This document shows positions 1 to 8,091 of a stretch of DNA of 64,000 bases, in pieces. Source of the stretch: Bacillota bacterium (GTDB lineage: Bacteria; Bacillota; Negativicutes; Sporomusales; Sporomusaceae). The translations under genes were made by a program, and so were the position numbers. Each line of letters opens with the position of its first letter. Position 1 is the stretch's first letter. The notes below the pieces were generated by a model. That model was not told where the DNA came from and searched no databases. It saw nothing but the letters and a program-made list of their open reading frames with translations. The stretch lies in assembly GCA_023388195.1 (NCBI GenBank), contig JAEWGR010000004.1, positions 17,331 to 81,330 of the forward strand, written 5' to 3'.

Positions 1-524
1 CGACTGTCATAATAACTGTTTAAAAACTCCTGGATGACTTCCTCGCCTTCACCTACTATACAGACATCAACAAAGTCAGCCAAGGGCTCCGGATTAAAAG
101 TCGCACACGGGCCGCCAATAATCACCAACGGATCACCATCTTCCCGGTCGCTTGCCAATACCGGGACTTTGCCTGTCTTTAATATGGAGAGAAGGTTGAA
201 ATAATCCATCTCAAAGGAAACGGCAAAGGCAATCAAAGGAAATTCATATAATGGAGTTTGATTCTCCAGACTCATTAGCGGGGTATTAGTCCGGATATAC
301 TCGGCTAATGTTTTTTTATCAGGTAAAAACAGGCGCTCACAGGCGGTATCGCCCCGTTTGTTTATTTGCTCATATATAATATGAAATCCCAGGTTTGACA
401 TCCCTACATGATAAGTATTAGGGTACACAAGAGCCATCGGCTGGCGGGATCCTGGGGCAAAAACTAATGTTCCCTGTTCTGCAGCTACCGTTTTTTGCAA
501 CTGTTGTTTCAAAGGCCACGACAT
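1..524 (-). CDS. B12-binding-domain radical SAM protein, N-terminal part (cut by window edge)
   Basis: This is an open frame starting at ATG 524 and running off the left edge, so about 174 N-terminal residues are visible. The start is preceded by an AGGTGG ribosome-binding sequence. The visible part reads like the cobalamin-binding-type N-terminus of large radical SAM proteins: an opening VYPNTYHVGMSNLGF segment, then VIIGGPCATFNPEPLADFVD and VGEGEE, the Rossmann-like region that precedes the radical SAM core in these families. The CxxxCxxC cluster motif would lie outside the window. It follows nrdG after 79 bp. Its substrate cannot be told from what is visible. The family call is established-knowledge matching by eye, not a search. 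Confidence 0.7.
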   Translation of the reverse strand, partial: MSWPLKQQLQKTVAAEQGTLVFAPGSRQPMALVYPNTYHVGMSNLGFHIIYEQINKRGDTACERLFLPDKKTLAEYIRTNTPLMSLENQTPLYEFPLIAFAVSFEMDYFNLLSILKTGKVPVLASDREDGDPLVIIGGPCATFNPEPLADFVDVCIVGEGEEVIQEFLNSYYDS

Positions 525-540
525 GTTTATCACATCCACC

Positions 541-574
541 TGTAATGTCTGCCGCTATTCACTGGCACATTACA
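541..574. other. Inverted repeat between nrdG and the radical SAM gene
   Basis: Perfect 8-bp arms TGTAATGT and ACATTACA are separated by 18 bp. The stem can extend by GCC/GGC with a two-base bulge. No U-run follows on either strand, so an operator or an RNA processing hairpin is as likely as a terminator. Confidence 0.4.
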
Positions 575-603
575 ATAGTATATACAAATATTTGCTAAAA
601 ATG

Positions 604-1152
604 TTAGCTGCTTTTCCAGGCCCAAGGCTTCTGAGAAACGTCTTCCCATAGCGTAATCCGTCCATTAGCGCGGGTTGCGGCCAGGTCAATCAGCCGCTGA
701 TTTCGCGAGCCCCGAAAGGCCAAGCTCAAATCCCGTTCATTGGCGCGATATAAGCCGTCTATTAAAATATCCGTCTGCCTGAGCAATTGGCCTACGCCGG
801 TATTGTTTATAGCCATAGCCCCCAGTTGTTCAAAGGTAAACCCGCTGTAACAAACAATATCAAGCCCCAGAGCTTTTAAGCGGCCGGCCAGATAACCTAG
901 CGCCTCGGCCTGAAGAAATGGCTCTCCTCCTGAAAAAGTGACGCCCCGTAGTATTTTATTACCGGCAAAACGTTTTTCTATATAGCCAAAAAATTCTTCC
1001 AACGTAGTGGTATAACCGCTATTCAAATCATGAGTATCCGGATTATGACAACCGGGACACTGATGCGGGCATCCCTGAGCAAAAATAACCAGCCGTAAAC
1101 CTGGTCCGTCAACAATACTTTCTTCCTTTATTCCTGCGAGCCTGATCTCCAT
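604..1152 (-). CDS. nrdG: Anaerobic ribonucleotide reductase activating protein
   Basis: This is a 182-aa radical SAM enzyme that uses SAM and a [4Fe-4S] cluster to install the glycyl radical on NrdD in anaerobic dNTP synthesis. The cluster ligands are C28, C32 and C35 in CPHQCPGC, followed by the TFSGGEPF motif typical of the family. Its length is close to that of usual NrdG proteins. The ATG at 1152 follows an AGGGA ribosome-binding sequence. It lies 13 bp downstream of nrdD, in the same operon and behind the same NrdR boxes. Confidence 0.95.
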   Translation of the reverse strand: MEIRLAGIKEESIVDGPGLRLVIFAQGCPHQCPGCHNPDTHDLNSGYTTTLEEFFGYIEKRFAGNKILRGVTFSGGEPFLQAEALGYLAGRLKALGLDIVCYSGFTFEQLGAMAINNTGVGQLLRQTDILIDGLYRANERDLSLAFRGSRNQRLIDLAATRANGRITLWEDVSQKPWAWKSS

Positions 1153-1165
1153 AATAAGTCCCTGC

Positions 1166-3178
1166 CTAAATATGCCTTACGCGTTGATTTAACTCAGTTA
1201 GCTTGGCATCGTTAAACCGGTCAACAGTACTCAGATAACCGGTAATCCGCCGCACCCGGCGCACACTGGTCGTCCCGCACGACGGGCATTCGTCAGTATC
1301 AATTACCCCCAGATGCCCGCACCCTTCACAAAAATCAACAGGATAGTTAAAACCGGCATACCCAAGATCGCATTTCCGCATATAACGGATAATCTCTTCT
1401 AAAGCCCCCAGATTATTAACAGGCGGGGCAGAAAACTCAACATAACTAATGTGTCCGGCATTAGCATACTTATGATATACGCCTTCAATACGGATTTTAT
1501 CATAGACACTTACGGGATAATGTACCGGAATATGAAATGAATTGGTATAGTAATCTTTATCGGTAACACCAGGGATAATACCATACTCACGGCGATCCAT
1601 TTTCACGAACCGCCCTGACAGGCCTTCAGCCGGGGTAGCAAGCAATGTATAATTCAGATCATAATGTTCTGCTGCCCGGTCGAGCTTGTCCCGCATAAAA
1701 GCAATAATCTCTTCCCCCATGATCTGAGCCTCTTCGTTTTCGCCATGGTGATAACCGGTTAATGCCGTCAATGTCTCGGCTAACCCAATAAAGCCGACAG
1801 AAAGGGTGCCATGTTTAATAACATCCTCAATATAATCATTAGGTTTCAGGTTATCTGAATCTATGTAGAGTCCCTGTCCCATTAAGAAAGGCATATCACG
1901 GACTTTAAGCTTAGCCTGCACCTGGTAGCGATGAAAAAGCTGTTCGCAGGTTAAATCAATAAACTCTGCCAGGCTCTGGTAAAACTTCATAAAATTACGT
2001 TCAGCCTTAATTGCCAGCCGCGGTAAATTTATTGTTGTAAAACTCAGGTTACCCCGCCCGTCAGTGACTTCCGGACCGCAGCGGTTAGCCATCACCCTGG
2101 TGCGGCACCCCATGTAGCCGACCTGATCGCCATATTCTTTATTAAAGGACGAATCCATAAAACTAAAGGTGGGATTAAGGCGTTGCGCCGCCACCCGAAT
2201 TGCCAGTTTAAACAAATCATAGTTCGGATCACCGGGATTAAAGTTAACGCCTTCCTGGAGTCTAAAAATGATATTGGGGAAAATGGGATTTTCACCACGT
2301 CCTAATCCCTTCTCGTAAGCCAATAACACATTTTTAATTACAGTTCTCCCAGCCGGAGACGTGTCTGTGCCAATATTAAGACTGGAAAAAGGCACCTGGG
2401 CGCCAGCACGGGAGTGCATACTGTTTAAATTATAAATCAACGCTTCCATGGCCTGATATACTTCTTCATTGCTGGCATTCTCCATAAACTTTGCCATGTC
2501 ACGGTCAAAAAAGGCGAAGGACTGGCCGCCATGCATATCATTTTGCGAGCTTTGCAGAATAATAGCAGCCAAAGCAGTCGCCGATGCAGGCCGCTTGGGC
2601 GACCGAATGTAACCGTGTCCGTTATTGAAACCACTTTCCAATAGTTTTCCCAGCGGTATCTGCACACAAGTCAGCGTTTTACCGTAAAAATCCAGGTCAT
2701 GGATATGATAGTCACCTTTTACGTGGGCCTGGGCAAACTTCTCGGGGATAAGGCGGTTTAAATAAAAGGATTTGCTGGCAGCACTGGCTATTTGCAGCAT
2801 TTTGGCAGAAGGGGAATTAGAAACATTCGCATTTTCCCGGCTGGTTTCAACCAATATCTCGCCAACCGCATCCATAAGGTCGGATTTAGCCTCCCGCAGA
2901 CGGGTACGTTTATCCCGGTGTAATATATAAGCCTTTGCCGTTTTAGCATGGCCGGTTTCGATGAGGGTTTTCTCAACAGCATCCTGAACATCTTCGACAC
3001 TAAACAGACCACCATTATATTTTTGTTTTAAAAATTTTAATACTTCCAGCGTAAGTTCCAATGCCAGCTGCCGGTCCGCTCCACCGACAGCCTTAGCGGC
3101 TTTATAAATTGCCTCAGTTATCTTACTCTCATCAAACGACAGTTCCCGTCCATCACGTTTTTTTATCCTAACAAACAT
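1166..3178 (-). CDS. nrdD: Anaerobic (class III) ribonucleoside-triphosphate reductase
   Basis: This 670-aa glycyl-radical enzyme reduces ribonucleoside triphosphates to dNTPs without oxygen. The N-terminal ~95 residues are an ATP-cone (VRIKKRDGRELSFDESKI), the allosteric domain. The C-terminus has two CxxC pairs (CEGC and CPSC) that bind zinc, then RRITGYLS, with the radical glycine near residue 647. The longest frame begins with a TTG at 3181, but ATG 3178 sits 8 nt from a GGGGGA ribosome-binding sequence and is preferred. The gene lies between nrdR and nrdG and is very likely co-repressed by NrdR. Confidence 0.95.
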   Translation of the reverse strand: MFVRIKKRDGRELSFDESKITEAIYKAAKAVGGADRQLALELTLEVLKFLKQKYNGGLFSVEDVQDAVEKTLIETGHAKTAKAYILHRDKRTRLREAKSDLMDAVGEILVETSRENANVSNSPSAKMLQIASAASKSFYLNRLIPEKFAQAHVKGDYHIHDLDFYGKTLTCVQIPLGKLLESGFNNGHGYIRSPKRPASATALAAIILQSSQNDMHGGQSFAFFDRDMAKFMENASNEEVYQAMEALIYNLNSMHSRAGAQVPFSSLNIGTDTSPAGRTVIKNVLLAYEKGLGRGENPIFPNIIFRLQEGVNFNPGDPNYDLFKLAIRVAAQRLNPTFSFMDSSFNKEYGDQVGYMGCRTRVMANRCGPEVTDGRGNLSFTTINLPRLAIKAERNFMKFYQSLAEFIDLTCEQLFHRYQVQAKLKVRDMPFLMGQGLYIDSDNLKPNDYIEDVIKHGTLSVGFIGLAETLTALTGYHHGENEEAQIMGEEIIAFMRDKLDRAAEHYDLNYTLLATPAEGLSGRFVKMDRREYGIIPGVTDKDYYTNSFHIPVHYPVSVYDKIRIEGVYHKYANAGHISYVEFSAPPVNNLGALEEIIRYMRKCDLGYAGFNYPVDFCEGCGHLGVIDTDECPSCGTTSVRRVRRITGYLSTVDRFNDAKLTELNQRVRHI

Positions 3179-3203
3179 CAAAAATATCCCCCATCTATTC
3201 AGC

Positions 3204-3668
3204 TTACTCTTTATGCTGTGCCTTCATCAGGCTCTCCAATTCCTGCATAAAGTTATTTATGTCGGCAAATTGCCGGTAAACGGAAGCAAACCGGACATAT
3301 GCCACCTGGTCAATTTCTTTTAAATGCTGCATCACAGCCTCACCAATCTGCCGGGTTGAGACCTCCCGCTCAGTTTTATCACGAATCTCTTTTTCAATCT
3401 TGCTCACAGCAATTTCAATAATATCAGCAGGCACTGGCCGTTTCTCACAGGCCCGGACTATTCCGCCCAGCAGCTTGCCTTTGTCAAACATTTCACGGCG
3501 TCCGTCTTTCTTAATAACCATCAACGGTATCGCTTCCACCACTTCATAGGTAGTAAAGCGGCGGGAGCAGGACAAACATTCCCGGCGACGCCTAATGGAA
3601 TTTCCTTCGTCGGCTGATCTGGAATCAATTACTTTGCTGTCGGCAACTTCGCAAAATGGACAGCGCAA
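3204..3668 (-). CDS. nrdR: Transcriptional repressor NrdR
   Basis: This is a 154-aa zinc-ribbon plus ATP-cone repressor of ribonucleotide reductase genes. The ribbon is made by CPFC at the N-terminus and CLSC about 30 residues later, with the conserved IRRRRECLSC stretch. The ATP-cone follows (VIKKDGRREMFDKGKL). The longest frame starts at GTG 3677, but that GTG overlaps the ribosome-binding sequence. TTG 3668, 8 nt after GGGAG, gives the canonical N-terminus MRCPFC and the usual family length. It is first in the nrdR-nrdD-nrdG unit, which implies autoregulation through the two boxes upstream. Confidence 0.93.
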   Translation of the reverse strand: MRCPFCEVADSKVIDSRSADEGNSIRRRRECLSCSRRFTTYEVVEAIPLMVIKKDGRREMFDKGKLLGGIVRACEKRPVPADIIEIAVSKIEKEIRDKTEREVSTRQIGEAVMQHLKEIDQVAYVRFASVYRQFADINNFMQELESLMKAQHKE

Positions 3669-3731
3669 ATTATCCACTCCCTTGATTACTCTGTTAAGTA
3701 TGTTATAATATGTATAGCTCTGTAACGATCC

Positions 3732-3747
3732 ATACTACATCTTGTAT
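3732..3747 (-). promoter_or_regulatory. NrdR box 1 (proximal)
   Basis: On the minus strand this reads ATACAAGATGTAGTAT. It agrees with the published NrdR-box pattern ACACwATATATwGTGT at 12 of 16 positions. It lies about 65 bp upstream of the nrdR start and exactly 31 bp from the second box, that is three helical turns, as expected for cooperative NrdR binding. Confidence 0.7.
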
Positions 3748-3762
3748 CTAAGTAATTAATAT

Positions 3763-3778
3763 ACGCCACATATTGTGT
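3763..3778 (-). promoter_or_regulatory. NrdR box 2 (distal)
   Basis: On the minus strand this reads ACACAATATGTGGCGT. It matches the NrdR-box consensus at 13 of 16 positions. It is paired with the box at 3732-3747, and the two together sit upstream of nrdR. Confidence 0.75.
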
Positions 3779-4052
3779 TTTTCCTGCTTACAGGAAAATT
3801 TATTCAAAAAAATAAAATATGCTCAACTTACGCTTAATGAATAGATTGTTTGCCGGGTTCTGTGAAATCGTTTATTTCTTTGCCGGTTTGCACTTGCTAC
3901 AGGCGATTGATTTTGTCCCTGAGGCAACACAAATTGATTAGTGAATAAATAAATGATTTTACACACATTTAGCCCTTGTCCTTCATATAATTATTGTAGA
4001 ATCAAAATGCTACATATTTATCTGAAACAGTCTGGGTGGAGGAGGGGGATAC
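3779..4052. other. Gene-free stretch between the nrd operon and ylmC-like gene
   Basis: This AT-rich stretch separates the divergent nrdR and YlmC/YmxH genes. It begins with a small hairpin (TTTTCCTG-ctta-CAGGAAAA at about 3779-3798). A CATATAAT element at 3984-3991 could be a -10 region for the plus-strand gene, but I found no -35 at an acceptable distance for sigma-A, E, G or K. I see no coding potential. Confidence 0.4.
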
Positions 4053-4316
4053 ATGTTAAAAACCAGCGATTTGAAATTAAAAGAAGTAATTAATGTAGTT
4101 GACGGCAAACGTATGGGTAATATTACAGATATCGAAATTGACGTTGAGAGCGGCCGGCTTACCGCGATCGTTGTTCCGGGCATCGGTAAGTTTTTAGGAC
4201 TCTTTGGCCGTAACGAAGATGTAGTTATTCCCTGGGATAAAATTAATAAAATTGGCATGGATGTCATTTTAGTGGAAGCTGGCAGTTTTGGCGAGCTTAA
4301 GCGGGATAACCTATAG
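4053..4316 (+). CDS. YlmC/YmxH family sporulation protein (PRC-barrel)
   Basis: This is an 87-aa single-domain PRC-barrel protein. The N-terminus (MLKTSDLKLKEVINVVDGKR, then MGNITDIEIDVESG) and the VVIPWDKINKIG segment match the small YlmC/YmxH proteins of spore-formers, which are expressed during sporulation but whose function is not established. It is one of the few plus-strand genes. A strong GGAGGAGGGGG ribosome-binding sequence precedes the ATG, and an intrinsic terminator follows. Confidence 0.85.
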   Translation: MLKTSDLKLKEVINVVDGKRMGNITDIEIDVESGRLTAIVVPGIGKFLGLFGRNEDVVIPWDKINKIGMDVILVEAGSFGELKRDNL

Positions 4317-4336
4317 CCAAAATTAAGATGAGCCGT

Positions 4337-4365
4337 AAAGATGATCCCTGGGATCATCTTTTTTG
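4337..4365 (+). terminator. Rho-independent terminator of the YlmC/YmxH gene
   Basis: The arms AAAGATGATCC and GGATCATCTTT form an 11-bp stem with a three-base loop, followed by a run of six T. It starts about 20 bp after the stop codon. Confidence 0.9.
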
Positions 4366-4607
4366 TTTACGCCGGCAGAATGTCGTCAGCAAAGGCTCAC
4401 AAACAAGTCGGCACACCATTGATCTGCTGTGCCGACCGCATTATCCAGACTATACATTGTAATCCATGGAGATGTGATATTATACAACAATAAATATGAT
4501 TATCGCGCCTATATAATCACCTCATAATCCTGTCAATAAATACCATATTCTGCAAATAACTAAAAACCCCTTTCGCTTTTAAAGATTTTTTCAAATTTTA
4601 CCATTTT
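4366..4607. other. Gene-free stretch between convergent genes
   Basis: No coding frame is supported here. The only structure seen is a perfect 9-bp inverted repeat GTCGGCACA / TGTGCCGAC at 4407-4415 and 4428-4436. It has no U-run, so it is not a standard terminator. The remainder is AT-rich. Confidence 0.4.
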
Positions 4608-4651
4608 TAAATAAAAGAGGGAGCTGCCTCATATATATTGAGACAACTCCC
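4608..4651 (-). terminator. Terminator after spoIIR
   Basis: On the minus strand GGGAGTTGTCTCA pairs with TGAGGCAGCTCCC through a 13-bp stem containing two G-U pairs, followed by CTCTTTTATTT. It lies about 40 bp beyond the spoIIR stop codon and would end the spoIIGA-sigE-sigG-spoIIR transcript. Confidence 0.8.
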
Positions 4652-4688
4652 TGACTCTATTATTCAGTAATTTCCTGCACCATAGTCG

Positions 4689-5288
4689 TTACTTAAATAA
4701 TTCGGCTATTTTCCATTTAATTTGCAGAGTCCGATTACCTTGCTGTTCTGTTGACGCGGCCTCACTCACCGGCGCCAGGGCGGTGTTAGCACCATCAATA
4801 AAACAGAGCGGCGGAAATAATACACACCACCAGTTTTGCCCGGCTGCCTGACCTAACAGGATACGGACAGCCTGATACTCTCCGGCTGGCAGTACTAAAC
4901 TGCCGTAGGAACGGACAGGGAACTCAAACGTTCCCATCTGCACGGCAACCGGATAGTTGGCGCCGTTTTCGCGCAACACTGCGGTAGCTACCTCAATTAT
5001 AGTAGCCTGGTGGCTGGCGATAATCACGTTGGCTTCCCTGGCATCGCTTATGTCTTTGACATAGGGCGTTAGATAGGCAATAACCGCATCACGGACTTTT
5101 AATTTAAGTTGTTGATCTTTGATACTGTCACTGTTCGCCAGAATATGTAATCTAACATAATCCCCGCGGTTGGACATTACCGTCGCACTGCGTTCATCTT
5201 GCTGCAGCAGCAAAGCCCAGCCACCGGCGACAAAACAGAATAGTAATAACAGCAGCAGCAGTACCTTAATTGGTAAAATTCTCCTCAT
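4689..5288 (-). CDS. spoIIR: Stage II sporulation protein R
   Basis: This 199-aa protein has an N-terminal hydrophobic export segment (about residues 7-27) followed by the family signature VRLHILANSDSIKDQQLKLK. In Bacillus, SpoIIR is made in the forespore under sigma-F, secreted into the intermembrane space, and triggers SpoIIGA to cleave pro-sigma-E. Here it directly follows sigG with a 33-bp gap. It therefore probably shares the sigma-F promoter upstream of sigG, which would put it in the correct compartment. In B. subtilis spoIIR is at a separate locus. Confidence 0.92.
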   Translation of the reverse strand: MRRILPIKVLLLLLLLFCFVAGGWALLLQQDERSATVMSNRGDYVRLHILANSDSIKDQQLKLKVRDAVIAYLTPYVKDISDAREANVIIASHQATIIEVATAVLRENGANYPVAVQMGTFEFPVRSYGSLVLPAGEYQAVRILLGQAAGQNWWCVLFPPLCFIDGANTALAPVSEAASTEQQGNRTLQIKWKIAELFK

Positions 5289-5321
5289 TGTTAACGGCCT
5301 CCCCAGTGTTGCAGGTCAATC

Positions 5322-6095
5322 TTATATATATTTACGCATATGCCCTAAAGCGGCTTTCTCCAGCCGGGACACCTGCGCCTGAGATATACCGATTTCTTCG
5401 GCAACCTCCATTTGTGTTTTGCCTTCAAAAAATCTAAGAGTAAGAATATGCTTCTCCCGCTCGCTTAGCTTACGCAGGGCTTCTTTAATGGCCACACCTT
5501 CCAGCCAGCTTAAGTCCAGGTGTTTATCATCACTGATTTGATCCATAACAAAGATGGGATCTCCACCATCATGATAGATCGGCTCAAACAATGAGATTGG
5601 TTCCTGAATCGCATCAAGAGCAAAGATTATTTCCTCCCGGGGGACTTTGAGCTCGTCTGCGATCTCATTGATCGATGGCTCCCGCGAGAACCGGCTTACT
5701 AGTGAATCCCGGACCTGTAATGCCTTATAAGCAATATCCCGCATTGACCTACTGACCCTGATAGGATTGTTATCGCGCAAGTAACGCCGGATTTCCCCGA
5801 TAATCATGGGGACTGCATAAGTAGAGAACTTAACGTTTTGGGATAAATCAAAATTGTCAATTGCTTTCATGAGGCCAATACAGCCAACCTGAAATAAATC
5901 GTCCACATATTCGCCCCGGTTGTTAAACCGTTGAATCACACTAAGAACCAACCGCAGGTTACTATAAATCAACTGCTCCCGTGCTGCTCTTTCACCGGCT
6001 TGCATTACCTCAAACAGCTCACGCATTTTAGTGGCAGAAAGTACCGGGAGCTTGGCTGTATTTACACCACATATCTCTACCTTATTGATTATCAT
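5322..6095 (-). CDS. sigG: Forespore sigma factor sigma-G
   Basis: This 257-aa sigma-70-type factor directs late forespore transcription. Its N-terminus (INKVEICGVNTAKLPVL) is diagnostic for sigma-G. Region 2 (LRLVLSVIQRFNNRGEYVDD, then FQVGCIGLMKAIDNFDL) and a region 4 helix-turn-helix (TQMEVAEEIGISQAQVSRLE) are intact. The ATG follows GGGGAGG. It is third in the spoIIGA-sigE-sigG-spoIIR array and has its own sigma-F-type promoter in the 148-bp gap after sigE. Confidence 0.96.
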   Translation of the reverse strand: MIINKVEICGVNTAKLPVLSATKMRELFEVMQAGERAAREQLIYSNLRLVLSVIQRFNNRGEYVDDLFQVGCIGLMKAIDNFDLSQNVKFSTYAVPMIIGEIRRYLRDNNPIRVSRSMRDIAYKALQVRDSLVSRFSREPSINEIADELKVPREEIIFALDAIQEPISLFEPIYHDGGDPIFVMDQISDDKHLDLSWLEGVAIKEALRKLSEREKHILTLRFFEGKTQMEVAEEIGISQAQVSRLEKAALGHMRKYI

Positions 6096-6148
6096 GTTAT
6101 TCCTCCCCAGTTTCTCCAGGCTACTAAAACTACTTAACCCTACACAAG

Positions 6149-6178
6149 CATTATTGCCATGGCTTGGAGGTTTTATAC
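6149..6178 (-). promoter_or_regulatory. Sigma-F promoter for sigG (and probably spoIIR)
   Basis: On the minus strand GTATA (6178-6174) is followed after 15 bp by GGCAATAATG (6158-6149). This fits the sigma-F consensus GYATA-N15-GGNNANANTG at every defined position. It sits about 55 bp upstream of the sigG start, in the sigE-sigG gap, which matches the known sigma-F control of sigG in Bacillus. Confidence 0.75.
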
Positions 6179-6243
6179 TCCGGCTGCCAGCGGGCTAAAC
6201 CGTTTCAGCTCAAAACAGGCAAAAAAAAAACAACCGCAGGAAT

Positions 6244-6981
6244 TTATTCCATACGGCTGATTTCTTTGCGCAAGCGCTTGATTATTCGCTTTTCCAGACG
6301 GGATATGTATGACTGGGATATCCCCAGCAAGTCCGCGACCTCTTTTTGGGTACGTTCGTTGCCGTCATCATTCAGGCCAAACCGAAGCTCCATAATCCGC
6401 CGCTCCCGTCCTGACAACTTACTCATAGCAGTATATAATAAAGTTTTATCAACCTCTTCTTCCACAGACTTATAAATAATATCATTCTCTGTACCCAATA
6501 CATCAGACAGCAATAACTCATTGCCATCCCAGTCAATATTAAGCGGCTCATCAAAAGATACCTCCGCCCGGGTCTTACTATTGCGGCGCAGATACATTAA
6601 AATTTCATTCTCAATACAACGTGATGCGTAAGTAGCAAGTTTAATTTTTTTAATAGGATCAAAGGTATTTACCGCTTTAATAAGTCCGATTGTACCAATA
6701 CTGACCAAATCTTCGACACTTACCCCCGTATTCTCAAACTTGCGTGCTATATAGACAACAAGCCGGAGGTTACGTTCAATAAAGACGCTTTTAACAGACT
6801 TATCGCCTTTTTGCAAACGGCTCAGCAAAAATACCTCTTCATCTCCTGATAATGGCGGCGGTAAGATCTCGGCACTGCCTACATAAAATACCTCGTCTGG
6901 TTTAAGCCAGCCTATACGTTGTAGAAATGATATCACCTTAAGCTTAAAATATAATCTGACTATTGGCCAGGTAATGCGCAT
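6244..6981 (-). CDS. sigE: Mother-cell sigma factor sigma-E (pro-form)
   Basis: This 245-aa sigma factor is made as inactive pro-sigma-E and activated by SpoIIGA. The hydrophobic, basic N-terminal ~25-30 residues (ending near IGWLKPDEVFYVGSAEILPPPL) are the pro-sequence. Region 2 (NLRLVVYIARKFENTGVSVE) and region 4 (TQKEVADLLGISQSYISRLE) are conserved. The ATG lies 7 nt after AAAGGAGG and overlaps the 3' end of spoIIGA by 22 bp, so translation is probably coupled to that of its own protease. Confidence 0.96.
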   Translation of the reverse strand: MRITWPIVRLYFKLKVISFLQRIGWLKPDEVFYVGSAEILPPPLSGDEEVFLLSRLQKGDKSVKSVFIERNLRLVVYIARKFENTGVSVEDLVSIGTIGLIKAVNTFDPIKKIKLATYASRCIENEILMYLRRNSKTRAEVSFDEPLNIDWDGNELLLSDVLGTENDIIYKSVEEEVDKTLLYTAMSKLSGRERRIMELRFGLNDDGNERTQKEVADLLGISQSYISRLEKRIIKRLRKEISRME

Positions 6982-7889
6982 ATCCCTGCCTCCTTTGTCG
7001 TATTTACCCCGGTTATCAGCGCAGGGTGTAAAAGCGCCTGACAGTCGCTGCCACCGGCAAAGGCACCGCTATAAATACCGATAAGTACGTTAGCGGTCTG
7101 AGCCGGGCCATACTCGGTCATGATGGTGATACGATCCGGTCTGAACCCCAATAAAACACTGCGGCTGCCGACAGACTGGTAAGGAATAACCTCCACCCTG
7201 GACAGCCAGACTGTATCCGGACATTGATCAAGATTAGCCAGCCACATCTCCGGACTGTTATTGTTCAAATACTCCACGGCCTGTTGGCTTAGCAGGGAAA
7301 AAGACGCCTGCCGGCTTACGAGCACAACAGGTGTACGCCCCAGCAGTGAAAAAAGCCCATTACCGGTATCCAGCATACCGGTTATTTCGGTAAAGCGCCC
7401 GCTATACTCGATTTTGGCCTGATAGAAGGTCTGCCGCCGATACATTCTGCCAAGCAGTTGCTTGACAATAAGCCCAACAAGTACTACAGCAATAACTGCG
7501 CCTGTCAGCAAATGACGCCAGGACAACGTAAGCATCTGGGTCCCGGGCGGCACTCCGGTCTGAGCAAAGTACAGCCAGCCCAATACCGCTCCCCCTAACA
7601 TAAACGAGATAACAAAGAAAATACCGATAAGTGTTAGTGTTACCTTTAAGGACCTGTGCCCGAAGGCTAGTAGAATAATAACCACTGAGGCCAATAACTT
7701 TCCCGGGATTGTATACAATATAAACATCTCCGGGAAAACCCCGCCAAGGGAATATATTCCACCCAGCAAAGCGGCCGGTAATATCCGTCGCCAACAGAAC
7801 GAAATACCGCCGGCATAAGCTGTTAACACCAGAATAACGCTATTCATCGTGAAATTAATTAATATTACCATATCAGCATAGATGTACAC
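6960..7889 (-). CDS. spoIIGA: Sigma-E processing peptidase
   Basis: This is the membrane-embedded aspartic protease that cleaves pro-sigma-E in the mother cell. About five transmembrane segments fill the N-terminal half, followed by a soluble domain with the catalytic motif MLDTGNGL (Asp near residue 184). The longest frame begins at 8057, but that start lies inside the ftsZ terminator. GTG 7889, with GGAAGGG upstream, restores the family N-terminus (V/M-YIYADMVILINF) and gives 309 aa, the length of the B. subtilis protein. It is followed by sigE with a 22-bp overlap. Confidence 0.9.
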   Translation of the reverse strand: MYIYADMVILINFTMNSVILVLTAYAGGISFCWRRILPAALLGGIYSLGGVFPEMFILYTIPGKLLASVVIILLAFGHRSLKVTLTLIGIFFVISFMLGGAVLGWLYFAQTGVPPGTQMLTLSWRHLLTGAVIAVVLVGLIVKQLLGRMYRRQTFYQAKIEYSGRFTEITGMLDTGNGLFSLLGRTPVVLVSRQASFSLLSQQAVEYLNNNSPEMWLANLDQCPDTVWLSRVEVIPYQSVGSRSVLLGFRPDRITIMTEYGPAQTANVLIGIYSGAFAGGSDCQALLHPALITGVNTTKEAGICALPGQ

Positions 7890-8041
7890 TGGTTTTCCCT
7901 TCCTGCCATGGGATTTTATTCCATAATAGGAACCGATACTAGCAATATATGCCACTGCCAAAATCACTATGCCAATTATATCAAGCTTTATTTTAAAATA
8001 ATGTAATTTTTTGCCAGAGAATAAGACTAAAAATAGACAGA

Positions 8042-8069
8042 AACCCCGACTCTGCAATGAGTCGGGGTT
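8042..8069 (-). terminator. Terminator after ftsZ
   Basis: The 11-bp arms AACCCCGACTC and GAGTCGGGGTT enclose a six-base loop. On the minus strand T-rich sequence follows (TTTCTGTCTATTTTT). It separates the dcw cluster from the sporulation operon. Confidence 0.88.
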
Positions 8070-8091
8070 GATTATTTATTAATGCTGGTTA

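Noticed and set aside
7890..8057. Longer spoIIGA start at 8057
   Set aside because: The codon lies within the ftsZ terminator stem-loop. GTG 7889 has a ribosome-binding site and gives the normal family N-terminus and length.
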